A stretch of DNA of 7,664 bases, from assembly GCA_030633015.1 (NCBI GenBank), contig DAOVTR010000068.1:1-7664 (forward strand). The letters run 5' to 3'. Shown piece by piece: positions 1 to 6,784 of this stretch. The stretch's first letter is position 1. Each line of letters starts with the position of its first letter. The position numbers were made by a program, and so were the translations under genes. This DNA comes from Bdellovibrionales bacterium (GTDB lineage Bacteria; Bdellovibrionota; Bacteriovoracia; Bacteriovoracales; Bacteriovoracaceae). The notes under the pieces are model-generated. The model worked only from the letters and a program-made list of their open reading frames with translations. It searched no databases and was not told the DNA's origin.

Positions 1-1
1 A

Positions 2-241
2 GATGGTTTTCCAGCAGTATAATTAAATAAAATTATTCTAACAACGGTTTATCCTGGTGCATCAGCAAGAGATGTAGAGCTAAATGTTACAGTTCCAATT
101 GAAGATGAGATTCGTAGCGTAAAAGGGGTAGATGAAATTACATCGGTCTCTCGAGAGGGAGCTTCAATTATTACAATTTCTGTAGATGAAGATAAAAACG
201 ATAAATACTTTAATCAGGTCTATGATGATGTAGATCTTGCA
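2..241 (+). pseudogene. 5' coding remnant of the RND permease, interrupted by in-frame TAA (20-22)
   Basis: Read in the same frame as the permease gene that follows, this stretch gives DGFPAV, a TAA stop at 20-22, then LNKIILTTVYPGASARDVEL and further residues up to the ATG at 242. The part after the stop is the usual start of the first periplasmic porter domain of RND permeases, with the family-typical TTVYPGA segment. The residues before the stop resemble the xxFPxV motif that normally follows the first transmembrane helix. Conserved sequence therefore runs through the stop. The first helix, about 35-40 residues, lies off the left edge. No ATG, GTG or TTG occurs in this frame between the stop and 242. 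This is either a nonsense mutation or a base error near a sequence end; I cannot tell which. Confidence 0.7.
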
Positions 242-2962
242 ATGGCCCAAGTAAAAAATCTACCTGAAGGTATTGATGGTAAGCCTTTGTTAAATAAGTT
301 GACCTCTTCTGATATCCCGGTGGTAGAGATTGCAATTGCAGGTGAACATAGCATTTTAAATGAGTTTGTCCCCTTTTTAGAAAATCAAATAAAAGAAGTT
401 GAAGGTGTTTCCTCAATTGATACGGTTGGTTTGCCTGATGAAGAAGTTAATATTTTGGTTAATGCAAAAGCTGCAAAAAAATCAATGGTTGACCTCGCTT
501 CAATGAGTAGAGCTATAAAGGCCCGCAATGTAGAAGGAACTGGAGGTACGTTTACAGATGGAGGTTTAGAAAAAAAAATAGTAGCACTGAATAAATATGA
601 AAATGTGCAAGATATTTTAGACACTAATATAAGAATTTCAAGTGATGGAAAAGGAGTAAAGTTAAGAGATGTAGCAAAAGTTTTTAATGCACCTAAAGAT
701 GTAAGATTGATTGTTAGAAATAACGGCAAGAGAGGAGCGACTTTACTTGTTAAAAAGTTAGTAGGCTTAGATATTTTAAAAATGGTTGAAGACATTAATT
801 TAGTCATTAAAAAGATATCACTTCCTTCTGGTGTGTCTTTGAAAATCATGAATGATCAGTCGAATATGGCACGTGCCCGTCTTAAGGTTGTAGTAAGCAA
901 TTCTATTATTGGGTTTATTTTAGTTATTTTGATTATGTTTATCGTTTTTGATTTTAGAACAGCTTTTTGGACTTCGTTTGGAATTCCTTTTTCTCTTCTC
1001 TCTGCTTACATTTGTTTCCCTCTGATGGGTTTAAATTTAGACGTTTTATCTCTTGGTGGATTTATAATTGTAATTGGCCTAGTGGTAGATGATGCTATTG
1101 TTGTTGCTGAGCAGATTAACTCTTATAAAGAGAAAGGCTTAAGTAATTACCAAGCTTCTCTTGAGGCCGTATCTGATATTTGGAAGCCTGTTTTAACAGC
1201 GACCTTAACAACGATTATCGCCTTTTCTACTCTTTTATCTTTAGGTGGTCTTCCTGGTAAGTTTGTCTGGGTTATTCCTTTGATTGTTATTTTAGTTTTA
1301 ACTTTTTCTTTAATTGATGCTTATTTTTTACTTCCGCTCCATTTAAAAGAGGGAAGTGCTAAGAAAATTGTAAAAAAGAAATTTATTATAAAAATTGAAA
1401 AAGTTTATTCTGTCTTTATGTTTAAGGCCTTGAGATATAAATATATTGTCATATTAATATTTATTGCTCTATTAGGTTCTTCAGTATTTGTGGCAAAAAA
1501 TTACTTACCAAAAGATCCGTTTCCTCAAGGCGCAGCAGAAAGTTTTTATTTACATTTGACTTTGCCGGTAGGAACAACCCTTGAAGTTGCTGAGGCGGAA
1601 GTTAAAAAGCTAGAGTTGGTTTTGGATACTATTAATCAAGTTGATTTAGTTGGATATAGTTCAAGAATAGGGACCCATAGTTTTAATTCTGCAACTTACT
1701 TAGGAAGCCAAAATAATTTGGCAACAGTCTTTGTATATTTAACTCCTTTTGGAGATAGAAAAAAAGGTATTCATCAAATTGTAGATCAGTTAAAGACGCA
1801 AACAAAAAACTTATATTCTAAGGAGACTGTTTTAACTTATAATATTATTCGTTTGGGTCCTCCTTTAGGTAATGCCTATGAAATAAATGTGACGGCCAAT
1901 GAAGATGTTTTAAGAAATAATACTGTTTTAGAAATTAAAAAAGCTTTAGAAGGTTTGCCAGGTATTTTGGATATTCAAGATGATTATATTATAGGTAAAG
2001 ATGAATTTAATATTGATATCAATTATGATCGATTGGAGTCAGTAGGGCTAACAGTTTCTGATGTACTGCTTGCCATAAGAACGGCCTTTGATGGACAGAT
2101 TGTTTCACAGGTTACAAGTATTACAGGCACAAAGGATTTTAGATTAAGGCTTGATAAATCATCAAGACAATCACTTAATGTAATTAAGGTTCTTCCAGTT
2201 TTAAATAAATACGGTAGATTTATTAATCTTTCGAAGTTTGTAAAAATTATAAAAGTTCCTTCAAGAGGAGAGATTAATCATCTAAATGGAAAACGTACTC
2301 GGAAAATTTACGGCAATATCAATAAGAAATTAATATCAGCGCAGCAAATTTTTGATTTAGTTTTAACTAACTTCAAATCAGATCATAAATTACATATAAC
2401 TTTTGCTGGTGAATCCGTGGAAGCTGATAAGATTTTTAGTAATTTAATCTCTACTGGTCTTATAGCAGTACTTGGAATTTATCTACTTATTGCCTTGATG
2501 TTTAACTCTTTTTTAACTCCTTTGATTATTATGTCGGCAATTCCATTTATTTTAATTGGAATTTCTTGGTCACTGTTTTTTAATAATATGGCCATCTCTA
2601 TTTTTGCAGGACTGGCAGCAGTTGGGTTGATGGGGATAATTGTAAATGATTCGATTGTTTTAATTCATACCATAAATAAAAATTTAGAAGATAGTGATTA
2701 CAGTTTAGAAAAAATTATATCTTCGTCATCGTCAAGGATTAGGCCAGTTTTGCTTACAAGTCTTACAACCCTTGCAGGTCTTTTGCCTACTGCTTACGGA
2801 GTTGGAGGAAGTGATCCATTTTTATCTCCAATGTGCATGGCACTTGCCTATGGACTTCTATTTGGAACTTTGGTGGTGTTGGTTTTAATTCCAAGTTTAT
2901 ATGTAATTGGGGATGATATAAAAAGATTGTTTGGAAGAAATAAGAGATCAGCTGTCAGCTGA
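242..2962 (+). CDS. RND-family efflux permease (AcrB-like inner-membrane pump), N-terminus missing
   Basis: This is a proton-driven RND permease, the inner-membrane part of a tripartite efflux system that normally works with a periplasmic adaptor and an outer-membrane channel. The 906 residues from the first ATG cover most of a family protein of about 1020-1050; the rest lies upstream. The porter domain comes first, then helices 2-6 at about residues 217-365, helix 7 at about 398-418, a second porter domain, and helices 8-12 at about 735-890. Helix 4 carries the paired acidic residues of the proton relay (VVDDA, D283/D284). In helix 10 the motif is GIIVNDSIVL, so by alignment Asn802 sits where AcrB has the relay Lys940; D803 follows. 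Helix 11 has the family-typical RPVLLTSLTTLAGLLP. ATG 242 lacks a convincing ribosome binding site and falls inside the porter domain, so it is unlikely to be the native start. The final residues SAVS and the TGA come from the left inverted repeat of the hip cassette. The substrate cannot be predicted. Confidence 0.88.
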   Translation: MAQVKNLPEGIDGKPLLNKLTSSDIPVVEIAIAGEHSILNEFVPFLENQIKEVEGVSSIDTVGLPDEEVNILVNAKAAKKSMVDLASMSRAIKARNVEGTGGTFTDGGLEKKIVALNKYENVQDILDTNIRISSDGKGVKLRDVAKVFNAPKDVRLIVRNNGKRGATLLVKKLVGLDILKMVEDINLVIKKISLPSGVSLKIMNDQSNMARARLKVVVSNSIIGFILVILIMFIVFDFRTAFWTSFGIPFSLLSAYICFPLMGLNLDVLSLGGFIIVIGLVVDDAIVVAEQINSYKEKGLSNYQASLEAVSDIWKPVLTATLTTIIAFSTLLSLGGLPGKFVWVIPLIVILVLTFSLIDAYFLLPLHLKEGSAKKIVKKKFIIKIEKVYSVFMFKALRYKYIVILIFIALLGSSVFVAKNYLPKDPFPQGAAESFYLHLTLPVGTTLEVAEAEVKKLELVLDTINQVDLVGYSSRIGTHSFNSATYLGSQNNLATVFVYLTPFGDRKKGIHQIVDQLKTQTKNLYSKETVLTYNIIRLGPPLGNAYEINVTANEDVLRNNTVLEIKKALEGLPGILDIQDDYIIGKDEFNIDINYDRLESVGLTVSDVLLAIRTAFDGQIVSQVTSITGTKDFRLRLDKSSRQSLNVIKVLPVLNKYGRFINLSKFVKIIKVPSRGEINHLNGKRTRKIYGNINKKLISAQQIFDLVLTNFKSDHKLHITFAGESVEADKIFSNLISTGLIAVLGIYLLIALMFNSFLTPLIIMSAIPFILIGISWSLFFNNMAISIFAGLAAVGLMGIIVNDSIVLIHTINKNLEDSDYSLEKIISSSSSRIRPVLLTSLTTLAGLLPTAYGVGGSDPFLSPMCMALAYGLLFGTLVVLVLIPSLYVIGDDIKRLFGRNKRSAVS

Positions 2963-2990
2963 CCGCAGTCTGCTGTACAGCCGATAGCTG
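2949..2990 (+). repeat. Left copy of a 42-bp perfect inverted repeat flanking hipBA
   Basis: This 42-bp segment is the exact reverse complement of 4683-4724; I compared all 42 bases and found no mismatch, and the next base on either side does not match. It overlaps the end of the RND gene and provides its last codons and its stop (TGA 2960-2962). It is about 60% GC in an AT-rich surround. It contains the perfect 10-bp palindromes GTCAGCTGAC (2954-2963) and GCTGTACAGC (2972-2981), and it begins and ends with CAGCTG or TAGCTG. The length equals six 7-nt units. I do not recognise it as a named repeat family. Confidence 0.97.
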
Positions 2991-3029
2991 ATTAGTAGAT
3001 TCTATGTAATTATCGCCAGTTATAATAAA

Positions 3030-3077
3030 GTGTAGATTTATACACAAAACAGTTTAAATGGTGTATAATTATATACA
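3030..3077 (+). promoter_or_regulatory. Putative hipBA promoter with two TGTA..TACA inverted-repeat operators
   Basis: A consensus -10 box TATAAT (3064-3069) lies inside the inverted repeat TGTATA-ATTA-TATACA (3062-3077), which ends 2 nt before the hipB ATG. A second, related inverted repeat, GTGTA-GATTTA-TACAC (3030-3045), is centred about 32 bp upstream, roughly three helical turns away. HipB proteins are known to repress their own operon by binding inverted repeats as dimers, so these are natural candidate operators. The half-sites are not spaced identically in the two copies (6-nt versus 4-nt centre), and no good -35 box is visible. If the -10 box is used, the transcript would start only a few bases before the ATG. 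The operator role is inferred. Confidence 0.5.
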
Positions 3078-3079
3078 TT

Positions 3080-3400
3080 ATGAAGACTAAGAAGACACCT
3101 CTATTTCCACAAGCTAAAAAAACTTTAGAAATATTTGGAGAGAATATTAAGCTTGCCCGCTTGAGAAGAAAGCTTTCAATGGAACAAGTGTCAGTTAGAG
3201 CTGGTATTAGTCGTTCTACTCTTGTCAAAATTGAGAAGGGTGATGATGGTGTTTCAATGGGGAGTTATTTTCAAGTTTTATTTGTGATGAGGCTTGAAAA
3301 GGATTTTTTAGATGTAGCGAAAGATGATGTCCTCGGGAGAAAGATTCAAGATGCTGGTCTTGTTACAAAACGAAGGGCCCCGAAAAGAGTTAGAGATTAA
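3080..3400 (+). CDS. hipB: HipB-like antitoxin, Xre-family HTH DNA-binding protein
   Basis: This 106-residue protein has a Cro/C1-type (Xre) helix-turn-helix domain at about residues 18-77. The core reads MEQVSVRAGISRSTLVKIEKG (34-54): helix 2, turn, recognition helix, then the typical IEKG. The tail (about 95-105) is strongly basic, RRAPKRVRD. HipB antitoxins bind their own promoter and hold the HipA kinase in an inactive complex. The hipA gene follows after 2 nt, the standard antitoxin-first order, so translation is probably coupled. The ATG has no Shine-Dalgarno sequence; it sits 2 nt after a palindrome that contains a TATAAT box, which suggests a nearly leaderless message. The name is used in the family sense; neither DNA binding nor antitoxin activity is shown by sequence alone. 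Confidence 0.85.
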   Translation: MKTKKTPLFPQAKKTLEIFGENIKLARLRRKLSMEQVSVRAGISRSTLVKIEKGDDGVSMGSYFQVLFVMRLEKDFLDVAKDDVLGRKIQDAGLVTKRRAPKRVRD

Positions 3401-3402
3401 TT

Positions 3403-4677
3403 ATGTCTAAAAAAAATCAACGAAAGCAAATTTATGTTTATGCTGATTGGATAGGAGTTAATGGCCCAAAGTTAATGGGATTACTATCAGTTGATATTGT
3501 TAGAGGTGATGAAGTTTTTTCATTTGCTTATGATGCAAACTGGTTTTCTGAAGGGCATGCTCAGGAATTAGATCCAGAGCTACAAATGTACTCAGGTGAT
3601 CAATACTTATCTGAAGAAAAATCGAATTTTGGAGTTTTTACAGATTCTTGTCCTGATAGATGGGGTCGTCTATTAATGCAGAAACGAGAAGTAATTTTAG
3701 CAAGGCAAGAAAAAAGAACTCCAGAAAAATTGTATGAAAGTGATTATCTGCTTGGTGTTTATGATGGTAATAGAATGGGGGCCCTAAGATTTAAATTAGA
3801 TCAAAAAGGAGATTTTTTAAACAGCAAAACAGAATTTGTGACTCCGCCATGGGCCAATTTAAGGGAATTAGAACAAGCAAGTTTAAAGCTTGAGGAGGAT
3901 GGGGATGAAGCTTCTGAAGAATATTTGAAGTGGTTGAATATGCTTATTTCTCCTGGATCTTCATTAGGAGGAGCGAGACCAAAAGCAAGTATTGTTGATG
4001 AAAAAAATAATTTATGGATTGCAAAATTTCCTAGTAAGCAGGATGATAAAAATATTGGTGGCTGGGAAATGGTTGCTTACTTAATCGCTTTAGATGCTGG
4101 CATTAATATGTCAGAGTGCAAGGCCCAAAAATTTAATAGCAATAATTATACTTTCTTAACAAAAAGATTTGATCGAAATAAAGAAAAACGAATTCATTTT
4201 GCTTCTGCTATGACCTGTTTAGGTAAAGTTGATGGTGACAATCATTCGACTGGTACTAGTTATCTTGATTTAGCAGAGTTTATAGTTCGCAGTGGTTCAA
4301 ACGTTGATGTAGATCTAGAGCAATTGTGGAGACGTATTATTCTTAGTATATGTATATCTAATGTTGATGATCATCTTAGAAATCACGGTTTTATTTTAGA
4401 AGAAACTGGTTGGAGGTTATCTCCAGCTTATGACATAAATCCTGTAGAAGATGGAGAAGGCTTAAAATTAAATATTTCAGAACATGATAACTCTCAGGAT
4501 CTAGACCTTGCTTTATCAGTAATAGGGTATTTTAGAATAGATGAAGATAAAGCGAAACAAATTATAGAGGAAGTTAAAATAGCAGTTTCAAAATGGAGAG
4601 GGCACGCAGATAAGCTGAGTATATCAAAAGGAAAGCAAGATTTAATGTCACGAGCTTTTAGGGTAATAGTTGAATAA
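3403..4677 (+). CDS. hipA: HipA-family serine/threonine kinase toxin
   Basis: This 424-residue protein matches a full-length HipA. The N-terminal HipA-type subdomain spans about residues 8-135 and the kinase-like domain about 180-400. The Gly/Ser-rich loop PGSSLGGARPK (184-194) corresponds to the loop holding the autophosphorylated serine in E. coli HipA. Lys208 in IAKFP is the likely ATP-binding lysine and Glu222 its partner. LTKRFDR (252-258) matches the family ERFDR motif. The catalytic loop reads NVDDHLRNHGF (320-330), with D322 aligned to E. coli D309 and N327 as metal ligand. SPAYDINP (340-347) carries the metal-binding D344. All expected catalytic residues are therefore present. E. coli HipA phosphorylates glutamyl-tRNA synthetase and causes growth arrest and persistence; the target here is unknown. 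A weak AGAG lies 7 nt before the ATG. The operon sits inside a pair of 42-bp inverted repeats, suggesting acquisition as a cassette. Confidence 0.9.
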   Translation: MSKKNQRKQIYVYADWIGVNGPKLMGLLSVDIVRGDEVFSFAYDANWFSEGHAQELDPELQMYSGDQYLSEEKSNFGVFTDSCPDRWGRLLMQKREVILARQEKRTPEKLYESDYLLGVYDGNRMGALRFKLDQKGDFLNSKTEFVTPPWANLRELEQASLKLEEDGDEASEEYLKWLNMLISPGSSLGGARPKASIVDEKNNLWIAKFPSKQDDKNIGGWEMVAYLIALDAGINMSECKAQKFNSNNYTFLTKRFDRNKEKRIHFASAMTCLGKVDGDNHSTGTSYLDLAEFIVRSGSNVDVDLEQLWRRIILSICISNVDDHLRNHGFILEETGWRLSPAYDINPVEDGEGLKLNISEHDNSQDLDLALSVIGYFRIDEDKAKQIIEEVKIAVSKWRGHADKLSISKGKQDLMSRAFRVIVE

Positions 4678-4682
4678 TAAAA

Positions 4683-4724
4683 CAGCTATCGGCTGTACAG
4701 CAGACTGCGGTCAGCTGACAGCTG
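4683..4724 (-). repeat. Right copy of the 42-bp perfect inverted repeat flanking hipBA
   Basis: This is the exact reverse complement of 2949-2990. It begins 5 nt after the hipA stop codon and ends 16 nt before the end of the convergent nif3-like gene. Read on the + strand it can be cut into six 7-nt units, the last two being TCAGCTG and ACAGCTG. It holds the palindromes GCTGTACAGC (4692-4701), GCAGACTGC (4700-4708) and GTCAGCTGAC (4710-4719). Confidence 0.97.
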
Positions 4725-4739
4725 TTTATACTTTTTTTA
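4692..4739 (+). terminator. Possible hipBA terminator: palindromic repeat followed by a T-tract
   Basis: The palindromes of the right repeat are followed on the + strand by TTTATAC and then seven T residues (4732-4738). This arrangement could work as an intrinsic terminator for hipA transcripts. The palindromes have little or no loop, so the actual fold is uncertain. On the - strand no U-tract follows, so it would not serve the nif3-like gene in the same way. Confidence 0.35.
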
Positions 4740-4740
4740 A

Positions 4741-5508
4741 CTATGCCGGATTATCACTACCAATAAAAAGACATTCAACTTTAAAATCGTTTTCAATTTT
4801 TGTCATAAGATTTTGAATACCAAATCTCTCAGTGGCGTTATGGCCTCCTGCAAACATATGAATTCCATGTTCAGCACTTTCATGCCAGTCATGTTCACTC
4901 ATCTCGCCAGTGATATAAGAATCGAGTTGATGATCAATAGCATCTTTCCATCCACCATTGGCTCCGCCTGTAATAATTCCAACAGAGCTAATCTTTTCAT
5001 TTTCATCTGGTGATGCCATTAAAATGGAGTGTTCTAAAACTGACTCTAAACTCTGTTTAAGCTTTAAGGCCGTAATTGGTTTTTTAAATTTACCTTTAAT
5101 ACCGGTGGCAGTTTTTTTATATTCACCAAATGTTTCAATATCTACTAATTCTAATTTATCTGCAATAGATCTGGCATTACCAATTTTAAGGTGACCATCT
5201 AGTGGAAGATGAATTCCAAAAAGATTCATATCATTTTGAATAAGAGGTTTTATTCGTTTTGCAAATGGACCGGTAATTGTTCTTGCTCCATGAAATTTCC
5301 AGAAAAGTCCATGATGAACAACCAGGCCATCGGCCTTTGCGTCAACTGCTTTTTTTACAGAATCAGCAGTAGCCGAAACAGCGAATGCAAGCTTATTGAT
5401 TTTATCACTACCTTCTATTTGCAGTCCATTTGGGCCATAGTCTTCAACTCGATCTAAGTCAAAAAGTTCTGTAATATAATTTTCAAGTTCATTTCGTGTG
5501 GTGGCCAT
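4741..5508 (-). CDS. Nif3/YbgI-family dinuclear metal-centre protein
   Basis: This 255-residue protein belongs to the Nif3-like (DUF34) family, which forms toroidal hexamers with a two-metal site in each subunit. The metal ligands of the family are visible: the HH pair in GLVVHHGLFW (H65, H66), H100 and D104 in GIHLPLDGH, and H223 with E227 in GGHNATE. Length and layout match the short bacterial YbgI-type members, without the PII-like insert of longer homologues. The biochemical role of the family is unsettled; proposals include hydrolase or cyclohydrolase-like activity and metal handling. The start is supported by AAGGA (5515-5519 on the complement) 6 nt before the ATG. It is the second gene of an apparent operon, 19 nt after the TPR gene, and it converges on hipA. 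The protein is probably cytoplasmic; no signal peptide is seen. Confidence 0.9.
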   Translation of the reverse strand: MATTRNELENYITELFDLDRVEDYGPNGLQIEGSDKINKLAFAVSATADSVKKAVDAKADGLVVHHGLFWKFHGARTITGPFAKRIKPLIQNDMNLFGIHLPLDGHLKIGNARSIADKLELVDIETFGEYKKTATGIKGKFKKPITALKLKQSLESVLEHSILMASPDENEKISSVGIITGGANGGWKDAIDHQLDSYITGEMSEHDWHESAEHGIHMFAGGHNATERFGIQNLMTKIENDFKVECLFIGSDNPA

Positions 5509-5527
5509 AAGCGATCCTTGCTTGTGG

Positions 5528-6679
5528 TTATTCTAAAATTTGCTCCTCATTATTAAGAGGCGTTTTTAGATTTAGATTATTATTAGATGTACTATTTTTT
5601 TCAATTGATTGTTTAAGTTTTGTTACAGTGTCATGAAGCTCTTCATGATAAGGAGCTAATGTGAGCGCTTTAGAAAATTCTGAAAGAGCTAGTTTGAAAT
5701 TTTTCATGGCCATATGAGCTCGTCCTGCATTTATATAAGGATATTCTCTATTTTGATAGTTAGGAGCTTTTTTGGCAAGGTTAAACCATTTTAAACTCTC
5801 TTTAACTTCCCCCTCAGTTAAAAGATAATTTCCCAGATCATTGTATGGAGGGCCATAATCAGCATCATTTCTAATTGCTTTCAAGCAAAACTCTTTAGCT
5901 TGTTCAAGATCACCTTTTAAGGAGTAAGACCAACCGAGTAGAGTTAATATCTCTGCAGTGTCTTTATAATTTTGAGCTTTTGTAAAGTGCTCTATGGCCA
6001 GAACGTAGTTTTTATTAAAAATAGCTTCATGGCCTTGACTTATAAGTTGCTCATATTTTTTATCTCTTTGCCACTCAATAGAGTTTATTAAATTTCCATT
6101 AGCCTCAATAAATTCATCTACTGTTTTGGAATTTAGTCTAAATGCTAAAAGAGGTTTTTCAGATTCTTGATCTTGAGTGTAGTTTTCACCTTTGATCTCT
6201 CTTAAATGACCTCTGACTTTAGGTTTTTCCATACTTTCATCAGTAATATCTTTATCAATTTCAAGCATATTCATTCTAGGAAATTGAACATCTAAATTTG
6301 TATCAGCTTTAACAATAAGATGGAGTTTATAACTATATTTATAGATGGTATTAATATAATTAATAACCAACTCAATTGTTATGGCTTCGTTAAAATCAAG
6401 GGCCAGCATAGCTTCAATGAGCTTATTGCTTGTTTTGATTTTATCTTTAATAATTTTATTAGTTAGAAGTTGAGTTGAAGTGTTTCCGGCAATGCTTTGA
6501 CTTAAAAGTGTTTTTTCCAATACTCCAGTTAGATCAAAAAACAATTGTTCAAAGACAGATCTAACTTTAGGGTGATAATTCATGGACGAAAGTTCAACCA
6601 GGGCCTGATAAAGCCTATCTAGATAAACGGTGGCAGCTGATAGTTCACTTGCCAATAGGTGTCTTGCATTGTTTCTCAT
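5528..6679 (-). CDS. TPR-repeat protein with an unrecognised helical N-terminal region
   Basis: This 383-residue protein has no signal peptide or membrane segment, so it is probably cytoplasmic. The C-terminal half contains about four tetratricopeptide repeats, at roughly residues 208-241, 242-275, 276-309 and 312-345. They show the expected spacing of bulky, Gly/Ala and Pro positions, for example LLGWSYSLKGDLEQAKEF and NAGRAHMAMKNFKLALSEF. TPR arrays mediate protein-protein contacts. The N-terminal 130 residues look all-helical and match no family I recognise. A polar, charged linker (about 140-180) joins the two halves, and the tail is Asn-rich. The start is supported by GGAAGGG a few bases before the ATG on the - strand. 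It precedes the Nif3-like gene by 19 nt on the same strand, so they are probably co-transcribed. The sequence does not give a specific function. Confidence 0.8.
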   Translation of the reverse strand: MRNNARHLLASELSAATVYLDRLYQALVELSSMNYHPKVRSVFEQLFFDLTGVLEKTLLSQSIAGNTSTQLLTNKIIKDKIKTSNKLIEAMLALDFNEAITIELVINYINTIYKYSYKLHLIVKADTNLDVQFPRMNMLEIDKDITDESMEKPKVRGHLREIKGENYTQDQESEKPLLAFRLNSKTVDEFIEANGNLINSIEWQRDKKYEQLISQGHEAIFNKNYVLAIEHFTKAQNYKDTAEILTLLGWSYSLKGDLEQAKEFCLKAIRNDADYGPPYNDLGNYLLTEGEVKESLKWFNLAKKAPNYQNREYPYINAGRAHMAMKNFKLALSEFSKALTLAPYHEELHDTVTKLKQSIEKNSTSNNNLNLKTPLNNEEQILE

Positions 6680-6727
6680 AATCCCTTCCGTGGAATTTAA
6701 GTTATTGAAAAGTAGAGTCTTTTACAA

Positions 6728-6754
6728 AGTATATAAACTAAAAAATAATGTCAT
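6728..6754 (-). promoter_or_regulatory. Weak candidate promoter for the TPR-nif3 operon
   Basis: On the - strand, ATGACA (6749-6754) and TATACT (6728-6733) resemble -35 and -10 boxes. They are separated by 15 nt, slightly short of the preferred 16-18. They lie about 50 nt upstream of the TPR start codon and downstream of the small ORF stop. Similar AT-rich matches are easy to find by chance in this composition. Confidence 0.3.
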
Positions 6755-6784
6755 CTGAGAGTCCATAGGCGTTAAAGTTCTCAT

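Larger units (their letters stand above)
2949..4724 (+). mobile_element. Putative hipBA cassette bounded by 42-bp inverted repeats
   Basis: This 1776-bp unit consists of the left repeat, the hip promoter region, hipB, hipA and the right repeat. Its outer ends are identical inverted repeats, as expected for a transposon-like or non-autonomous element, or for a segment able to invert by recombination between the repeats. It contains no transposase or recombinase gene. No target-site duplication is visible: the flanks are AGAGAT on the left and TTTATA on the right. It separates the 3' end of the RND gene from a convergent operon. Mobility is inferred from structure only; ordinary interspersed genomic repeats that happen to flank the operon remain an alternative. 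Confidence 0.45.

Noticed and set aside
385..849. Open frame on the - strand within the RND gene (154 codons)
   Set aside because: It lies wholly antisense to a clearly conserved permease sequence, its product has no recognisable domain, and it is the kind of shadow expected in AT-rich DNA.
3021..3026. Alternative TATAAT as the hipBA -10 box
   Set aside because: It is a good hexamer, but I see no -35 partner and it leaves the closer TATAAT unexplained. It remains an alternative, not listed as its own feature.
3010..3228. Open frame on the - strand over the hip promoter and hipB
   Set aside because: It overlaps a clear Xre-type coding sequence and its promoter, and the product shows no family features.
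4683..4724. Heptad units as a CRISPR-like or tandem array
   Set aside because: The units are only 7 nt, degenerate and have no spacers; the segment is better described as one inverted-repeat unit.
2943..4730. Target-site duplication flanking the inverted repeats
   Set aside because: I compared the bases just outside both repeats (AGAGAT and TTTATA) and found no direct repeat of useful length.
4813..5457. Three short + strand frames within the nif3-like gene
   Set aside because: They are antisense to a gene whose metal ligands and start signal are all recognisable.
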